Positions 57,850-64,000 of a DNA stretch of 64,000 nt are shown in pieces. The notes under the pieces were generated by a model, which had not been told where the DNA came from, searched no databases, and was given only the letters and a program-made list of their open reading frames with translations. Source of the stretch: Cephalotrichum gorgonifer (Eukaryota > Ascomycota > Sordariomycetes > Microascales > Microascaceae); assembly GCA_900312665.1 (NCBI GenBank), contig ONZQ02000002.1, positions 2,455,198 through 2,519,197 of the forward strand, in the 5' to 3' direction. A program made the position numbers and the translations under genes. The first letter of the stretch is position 1. Every line of letters starts with the position of its first letter.

Positions 57850-58958
57850 ATGGCTGACACCCAGAAACAAGCCCCCTTGAATGCGGGGTTCCTATTCTCT
57901 TGCGAGGGACTCGTCGCGCTCGTCACTGGAGGCGGAACAGGTACGTATCACCCTCGTGCCTCGTCCCCTCACTGACACACATCACCCTCCGTATCAAACC
58001 GGCCGCCCATCTCTGAGTCACACAGCTAATACGCACCCCCCCCCAGGAATCGGATACATGATAGCAGACGCCCTCCTCCAAAACGGCGCCTCAAAGGTCT
58101 TCATCGCCGGTCGCCGGCCCGAAGTCCTAGCCACCGCAGCCTCCACCCTCGGCCCGCGCGCCGTCCCAGTAACCTGTGATGTCGTCTCCCCCGAAAGCCT
58201 CAGGGCCGCCGCGGCGCAAGTGTCCTCCGACGCCGGCCGCCTAGACCTCCTCGTCTGTAACGCGGGGGTCGGCGGCCCGCAGGTCGCAGTGCCCACCGCA
58301 GAGACCTCGCTCGAGGAGTGGGCGGCCGCGAACCTGGCGGTTGGGTTTGGGGATTATGCGAGGACCTTCGAGGTCAACACCACGGCGGTGTGGTATACCG
58401 TCATGGCCTTCCTACCGCTCCTGGGCCTCGGGAACAAGCTTGCGTCCGTGAAGCAGGGGTCGCAGGTCGTGGTGACGAGCTCCATCGCCGGGTTTAACAA
58501 GACGTCGCCCGGGGGGTATGCGTACGGACAATCGAAGGCGGCGGTGACCTTGATGGTTAAGCAGTTAGCCGTCATGCTGCCCAAGTGGGACATCAGGTAT
58601 CTCACACCCATGTCCGAAGGCCCGTCCAGATATAGCTAACGTCGTTTCAGGGTAAACGCCATCTGCCCCGGCCGTGAGTGACTGCTCTCCCAACCCCCAG
58701 CCCGATTCATTTTCTCTTACCTTGCTAATCCACACCTCACCAGTCTTTCCGAGCGAAATGTCTGCCCCTATAGTTAAGCGTTACCAGCCAGAGGAGTCTA
58801 GCATTCCAAAGACGATGATCCCTCTCCAGCGCATGGGCGACGAGCAGGATATGGCCGGCGCGATTCTCTACCTTGCCTCCCGGGCTGGGGCCTACTGCAA
58901 CGGGAACGTGCTTATTGTGGATGGCGGAAGGCTGGGGAACTTCCCGTCTACTAATTAA
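57850..58958 (+). CDS. Short-chain dehydrogenase/reductase
   Basis: A classical SDR of 292 residues that probably oxidises or reduces a hydroxy/keto group with NAD(P). Exons: 57850-57940, 58047-58596, 58651-58673 and 58744-58958. The dinucleotide motif TGGGTGIG spans the first intron. NAG appears in LLVCNAGVGG, the catalytic Ser in VTSSIAG, and Tyr/Lys in YGQSK. An Arg after the second strand (IAGRRPEV) favours NADPH. The end VNAICPGLFPSEM and NVLIVDGGRLG is typical of fungal members resembling RhlG. Exon 3 is just 23 bases. It converges with the type III PKS 430 bases away, and could act on its product; that is inference. Confidence 0.92.
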
Positions 58959-59390
58959 ACCGGGGGTACTATGGGCTTGAAGCATGCGCTAGGTCGAACT
59001 ATGATGCCTATGACGAGGGGAACAGATATTGATGCATGGGATACTTTCTTACCTGATGTGCAATGGATATGAAGCAAGACGATATAGGAATAATGAAATG
59101 CTCGGCATAAATAGACAGTCCCGTCAATATAAGCGAAGTATGCCCCCTACTCAATAAACTGCTTTTAGTCCAAGTGGATAAACGGAGCGCCATCCCGTGG
59201 GTCCCGAGCCACCCGACACGGCGCAGCGGATTTACGGAGTACCCGGCCCCGGGATGCCAAGATGATTATCTCAAGTCTAACCTCGCCCCCACAGGCTAGA
59301 AGACGTCCTGGACTTCTGGAGAACATCGCTCAGTTTGACATGACTTTATACTAGTAAAACAAACGCCCCCTTTCCGACTCTCTCGGCCCT
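58959..59390. other. Convergent intergenic region
   Basis: 3' flanks of the SDR and the type III PKS. No gene or clear structure seen. Confidence 0.5.
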
Positions 59391-60939
59391 CTAGTCTAAT
59401 TCCAGATTCTCTAATGCCTCGGCGATAAACACGTCATCCTCACCAAGTCTCAAGTCCGCCACGGCCTCATCGGAAGGACCCGCCACCCCATCCACAATCT
59501 CCCCATCGTCAACCTCGCTCCGAGTCCCCTCGCTCTCGGTCTCCGGCGGCGTCTGTAGCCCCGAGATACCCACCCCCTGCCCCCCGAGCGCCAGATTCCT
59601 CTTCAGCATGCACATTTCCACCGTGATGCCCGGGCCGAACGCGCAACCCACCACATACTCCTTTACCCTCCCGCCCGGCGCGAGCTCGTCCATCTCGGGA
59701 CTGCGCAGCTTATCTAAGACGCTGAATATCGTGGCGGAGCTGGAGTTTCCGTGCGTGATATAGGTGGAATAGCTGGCGCGCATGTGCTCGGGCGATATGC
59801 CCATCGCCTTCTCAGCTCCCGAGAGGACCGTCGCGCCGCCGGGGTGCATAGCCCAGTCAAAGTCCGGTGCCTCCTGATATTCTAGTGGTAGAGAGGGCAG
59901 GGAGCTGAGCAGGTCTGTGAAAGTTGGGCCGATGATCGCGCCAGTAAGCTGCGGAACACGGGGCGTGAGGACAACTTTCCATCCTGTTTGAAGAACGGGT
60001 CAGCACTCAGTGACCACCTTGCACAGAAGCAGCCTCTCTCCTACCTTGCGGATCCACGTCGAATCCAAGATCTTTCTCTGTATCTGGGATGACGGTATGC
60101 TCCCACCCTAAGAGCTCATACACCGGTGAGCCACGCCGCGCTCCGATTCCATTGCTCAGCACCACTGCGCTAGCACAGTCCGAAAACAGCGCGACGCCTA
60201 TCCGAGTTTCCTGCAAGTTATGGATGCTTTCGAGCTCACTCCTCACCATAGTTGTGCTAATCTCCAGCGCAACACACAAAATCCTCGCAGGCTTCCCCCT
60301 CGCCGCATGTCCCAGTGCCAAATTAGCTGCTGTCCGCAGCACTGCAAGGCCGCCGCTACACCCCACCCCGTGGAGCAGGACCTTCTCAACCGTGTGGGTT
60401 ATCCCCAAACCCTTGACAACAAAATGATCGAAGCCGGGATTGGCGCTGTCAGTACACGTTGTGGAGACGACGTGTGTTATCTCTCGGAGGTCGATATGCG
60501 ACTCCTTGATGGCCTTCTGCGCAGCAGCGATAGCGAGGGGGATGCCATCAGAGACGTACACATCATGCAGCTGCTTTATTGAGGGCGGCTTCTCCTGGTT
60601 CACGACCGGGTGGTCTGGGGTGCCGATTGATGAGCGACGGTCGATCCCAGTGTAGCGGTTGATGGAGCAGACCTTGGTCATGCTGCACACCCATAGGTAA
60701 TAAAATAAAGGCTTAGTTAACATGAGACAAGGTAGTACAGGCCGAACTGAGAGGATGAGACGAAAGCACTCAACACCTAGGTTTACAGTAGTATGAAAAT
60801 GGACTTACGCCGGCGACTGCGGGTAGAATTTCTCGCTGAGTATATCGATTGCGCTCGCCTCAAGCTCGTGAGGAGGGTACTTGACCCCGAGGCCGACGAT
60901 GGAGAGCCCAAGCTCCTCGAATGTGTTTGGCGCCGCCAT
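59391..60939 (-). CDS. Type III polyketide synthase (chalcone synthase-like)
   Basis: Builds alkyl-resorcylic acids, pyrones or similar compounds from an acyl-CoA starter and malonyl-CoA, as known for fungal type III PKSs. Exons 60939-60809, 60682-60045 and 59983-59391 give 453 residues. The Cys-His-Asn triad is intact: HGVGCSGG (about C152), AMHPGGATVL (about H303) and THGNSSSA (about N336). The N-terminus MAAPNTFEELGLSIVGLGVK, then INRYTGIDRRSS, and GFDVDPQGWKVVLTPRVP all fit. A tail of about 70 residues beyond the catalytic fold is acidic and low in complexity, longer than in plant enzymes. Starter unit cannot be predicted by eye. Confidence 0.94.
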
Positions 60940-62234
60940 GTCTAACGCTGCCACGTCTAGCTAGGTTCCCAGCTTCTACCAAGATTGAACTGGACCTCTA
61001 ATGAGACCCGGGACGATTCGAGGAGCAATGGAAGGCACAGATTCTTTCTGCAGTAAGAAGAAGCGAAACCCAAGTCCGCTCCGAAGCTATGATGGCACGC
61101 CTTATCCAGAATGGTAGGGGCGTCACAATGTCTTATGTCGATAGTTTGTGGCGCGAGACGTTCCCCTGCAAGGGTGTATAAAGCAAAGCAAGGACGTATG
61201 AAGTGAAGCAAGGGTATATGAAGCAAAAGAGGTGGAACTTTCAAGGATATTGTAGGCAGAGAAGAAGGCTGTGGTTATCAAAGAACGCGCAAGTAGGAAA
61301 GTGTACCCCCCGGGTCAGAAGTCTCTCGCGGCTCCTTCCTTGGGTATAGCTTTGGCTCGGCCTCAGATTCGGATAAGGGAAGGGTCCAAACGCATAGAAG
61401 GAGGCTGCTTCGGCGGCGGTGTTTCAGACAAAGGTGGGCCAACGGTGAGAGGTTGCTCCGGACGCCGATCGAGCGGGTTATTGACACCCGCAGCTGTGGA
61501 GTACGGAGCAATCATATGTTATCTTTACGAGCAAGGGGAGTTTTAGAAGTTCCGCGAACGGAGCCAATCAAAATAACGAACGGTGTCTACCGAGGCGATA
61601 CCTAACTATTTACTCTGCGAGTAATGCCATGTGCCTCAAGCGGGCTGTGCCAGAAGGGAAGGAACGTTTTGGGAGATGCACAGGAAGCGACTTCCTCTCC
61701 TGTCAATATTCCTCAACAAAAATGTAGGAACATCAAGATGTGACCAATTGGCCAATCCAGAGAGAGCGATCCAAGCACATTACAAGTACTGGTACCCAAA
61801 TCCGACACGCATGTCACACATTGCATCCCACAAAATGCTTGACACTCGTTGCTGACCCCCGCTTCTCTCCTGGTGTCACCATAGCAGGGCTGTATCTCCC
61901 GCTGAAGTTAAGCTCCTAGTCTGTACTTCTTAGCCCATATTGGGAGACTGCTCCTTCCCCTTTTAGGCTACTTGTATTGGCGACATCCTATCCTGCGATT
62001 CGTAATTGGCCGGCAGACTAACAAACAATTCCTGTTTCGGCCAAGGTTTCACACTCTAATGTGGACCCAGTTGGCCCCAGCTGCCGGAACCTTAGCCACA
62101 ATGACACTAGTCCATGTTCTGGAAGCTGGCCCCTGAAGAATCTCAGCCACCTAATATTATCCGTCACCCAAAGCAGAAAGAACATCATTACTCCGTACTC
62201 GTACACACTTTGTAATTACCACTTGAACCCGAAA
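60940..62234. other. Intergenic, possible 5S-like segment
   Basis: PKS promoter side, then about 1 kb with no supported gene. Short GAAGCAAGG(G)TATATGAAGCAAA-type direct repeats lie at about 61170-61230. The segment at 61872-61968 resembles parts of a 5S rRNA gene and is described as a separate finding. Confidence 0.45.
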
Positions 62235-62627
62235 ATGCTCACCGCAGCCGTCCCATTCCTCCTCCACGCCCTAACCGAGCTCATCGCCTCCTCAACTTTC
62301 CTCCTCTCCCCCTCCTCCCACATCCCGTCCCCATCCTCGCAGGCGACCCTCGTCTCCCACCTCCTAGGGGGCGCGCTCATCCACAGCGCCCTCACCGGTC
62401 TCATCTTCGCGTTCCGCGACGTCTGGGACGACACGGCGAGGAGGGTAGCGCTGGCGTTCGGCCTCTGGCACTTATTCCCCTGCTATCGAGCCGTGGCGAG
62501 GATCCGGACGGGAATGGGTGGGAAACCGCAGCCGGAGCCGGAGCGGAGCACGCTGGGGGGGCCGGTTCTGCATCTGGGGGTTCATGGCGGGTTGCTTGTT
62601 CTCTTCATATGGTCTGCTGCACAGTGA
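62235..62627 (+). CDS. Small hypothetical membrane protein
   Basis: A 130-residue intronless frame. It begins MLTAAVPFLLHALTELIASS, a hydrophobic segment, and has a second (HLLGGALIHSALTGLIFAF), a third (ALAFGLWHLFPCYRAV) and a fourth near the end (VLHLGVHGGLLVLFIW). It resembles short uncharacterised four-helix proteins common in Pezizomycotina; I know of no function. ATG 62235 gives a sensible membrane start, though the frame is open upstream to 62061. A G-run of about 12 bases follows its stop codon. Confidence 0.65.
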   Translation: MLTAAVPFLLHALTELIASSTFLLSPSSHIPSPSSQATLVSHLLGGALIHSALTGLIFAFRDVWDDTARRVALAFGLWHLFPCYRAVARIRTGMGGKPQPEPERSTLGGPVLHLGVHGGLLVLFIWSAAQ

Positions 62628-62797
62628 AAGGCGGGGGGGGGGGTTGGCTCAGACTGATTGGCGTTTAAAATTGAGATTACATATTTGAGCTACGCCAGCC
62701 CGGCGTGGACAGCGTGGGCGGAGGGACATTCTGATATATATACAACGTCTTTAATGGATATTTATTCGAATCAGCGACATGATCTCAATGCAGACCC

Positions 62798-64000
62798 CTA
62801 CGACCTAAACAGCCTCAGACCCGCCTCCTCGGCATTAATCTCCTCCTCCTCGTCACTCTCGTCCTCATTCAACTCCATCTTCCTCCCGAACATGGTCCCG
62901 AAGAAGCGATCAATCGCCTCCCGCTCCCACGACCTCCTATCCTCTACCGCCATGAAGCCCGCCAGCTTCTCGTGCACCGTGAACCGCATCTTCCTGCCCC
63001 TGCTAGCCCTCCTGTCGACGACCTTCGAGGTCTTGGCCTCCTTCATCGCCGCCCACTGCACCGTCGCCACGCCTGCCGACTGCGCGGCCTCCGAGTCGGC
63101 CGTCCGCTGATCGACGAGCTCCTTTAGGAGGATCTGGTAGAAGTCCGCGTCGTCGTAAATACCAGCGTCTTCCTTCACGCCCTTGCTCGCCTGTAGGGGC
63201 GCGCACGAGCGCGGCACCCTCGATCGCTTAACTAGGCGTTCGGGCTCGAGGAGCTGCTCCTCGAGGACGGTGGAGATGGTGGTGCGGGTAGTCTTGAGGT
63301 TGAGCTTGTTTCCCATGGGGATGGTCGTGGCGCCGATCTTGTTGGACCACTTATCGAGTGTTTTCCTCCGCTGTTTCCGGGCGACCTGTTCATTTGCGTT
63401 CGTGTACTCCCAAATGGTCTCGGTAGGCGTAGATAGAACGACCTCGCGTTTCCTCTTCTCGCCCGCCTTGGACGAGGAACCGCCGATGCCCGAGCGCAAG
63501 TCGTCGATGGTATTCCATAGCTTGAGCGCCGCCTCCTCGGCCGCCTCGTATGCCTCTCCGCCCGTCGAGTCGTCGCTCTCGATCTGCCCCAGGGTGTTGA
63601 CCGCCACGAGAGCCTTTTGCAGCCTGACCCGGAGGTTCAGTAGGCCGTCGAAGACCTTCCTCTGCTGTCGGACGGCCTGGCCCTTTTCGATGTCTTGCCT
63701 GGCCGAGTCGGAGATAGCTGCGAACACGGCTTTCTTGCCGTTGGCGTCTGCCTTTTTGACGGGCTGTTGATCGGCCTCCGATCCATCGGAGTCCGCTGCT
63801 TCTTCGTCGTCATCGGAACCAATGGGCGCTCCCCCATCCGAATCATCGCTGGAGCCAGAGTCGGCATCATCGCCAAGCCCATTCATATCCACATCGCCAG
63901 AGCTGTCAGAGCCGATGTCTACCCCGTCTCCATCTTCGTCGCTGTCCTCCTCCTCCTCGTCCTCTTCCTCGTCCTCGTCTTCAGACTTCTCTTCGGATTT
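62798..64000 (-). CDS. BFR2: BFR2/AATF (Traube) rRNA-processing protein, 5' end outside window
   Basis: Bfr2 is a small-subunit processome factor in the nucleolus, homologous to AATF/Che-1. The frame runs from the window's right edge to a stop at 62798, so at least 400 residues are visible and the start is missing. The N-terminal visible part is extremely acidic. Then come ARQDIEKGQAVRQQRKVFD and LRVRLQKALVAVNTL (the AATF leucine-zipper region), a Lys/Arg-rich RKQRRKTLDKWSNKI, and the C-terminal TRAUB domain with DDADFYQILLKELVDQR, RGRKMRFTVHEKLAGFM and IDRFFGTMFG. No intron is visible in this part. Confidence 0.93.
   Translation of the reverse strand, partial: KSEEKSEDEDEEEDEEEEDSDEDGDGVDIGSDSSGDVDMNGLGDDADSGSSDDSDGGAPIGSDDDEEAADSDGSEADQQPVKKADANGKKAVFAAISDSARQDIEKGQAVRQQRKVFDGLLNLRVRLQKALVAVNTLGQIESDDSTGGEAYEAAEEAALKLWNTIDDLRSGIGGSSSKAGEKRKREVVLSTPTETIWEYTNANEQVARKQRRKTLDKWSNKIGATTIPMGNKLNLKTTRTTISTVLEEQLLEPERLVKRSRVPRSCAPLQASKGVKEDAGIYDDADFYQILLKELVDQRTADSEAAQSAGVATVQWAAMKEAKTSKVVDRRASRGRKMRFTVHEKLAGFMAVEDRRSWEREAIDRFFGTMFGRKMELNEDESDEEEEINAEEAGLRLFRS

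Noticed and set aside
60957..61244. 95-codon minus-strand frame just upstream of the type III PKS
   Set aside because: Lies in the PKS promoter and part of it is a short direct repeat; no conserved features.

Overview
This window is nuclear DNA of a filamentous ascomycete (Pezizomycotina; a Sordariomycete is my best guess, at low confidence). The evidence is short GT-AG introns of about 50-140 bases with CTAAC/CTGAC branch sites, a fused NUP98-NUP96 gene, a PAN2 gene with 12 exons, a type III polyketide synthase, and F-box/ankyrin and BTB/RCC1 proteins of fungal type. Exon models were built by eye. Each spliced model listed keeps one open frame and a length divisible by three; none was tested against transcripts.

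Layout. 1-14.8 kb is a housekeeping block: the NUP98-96 nucleoporin precursor (minus), divergently paired with a centrin (CDC31), then an intron-containing tRNA (minus) and the deadenylase PAN2 (plus). 14.8-21.6 kb is gene-poor, with one probable DUF6590-like orphan. 21.6-26.3 kb holds a mitochondrial oxoglutarate/malate-type carrier and a secreted GH43 glycosidase with 11 exons. 26.3-33 kb is accessory DNA: three tandem-repeat tracts and an unrecognised proline-rich protein carrying helical repeats and a PP1-docking-like motif. 33-44 kb carries a small SAM methyltransferase, the DNA-repair factor RAD4/XPC, a decayed SRPK-like kinase, and an intact 1608-residue ABCA-type transporter. 44.4-46.6 kb is the oddest locus: an F-box/ankyrin gene interrupted by one TGA and joined in frame to a Gfo/Idh/MocA oxidoreductase that has no start codon of its own. 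47-64 kb is mostly normal genes: an ankyrin-RCC1-BTB protein, the 2-oxodicarboxylate carrier (with an 11-base microexon), a BUD22-like ribosome-biogenesis factor, a short-chain dehydrogenase, a type III PKS, a small membrane protein, and BFR2, which runs off the right edge.

How the genes relate. Most are unrelated housekeeping genes. BUD22 and BFR2 both act in small-subunit rRNA processing, and the two mitochondrial carriers both move dicarboxylates. The convergent SDR and type III PKS could form a minimal polyketide pair, but nothing beyond adjacency shows it. The best candidates for something new are the F-box/ankyrin/oxidoreductase chimera and the repeat protein at 28.7-30.4 kb, whose repeats continue in frame beyond a TAA. 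No CRISPR array, intact transposon or rRNA operon was seen.
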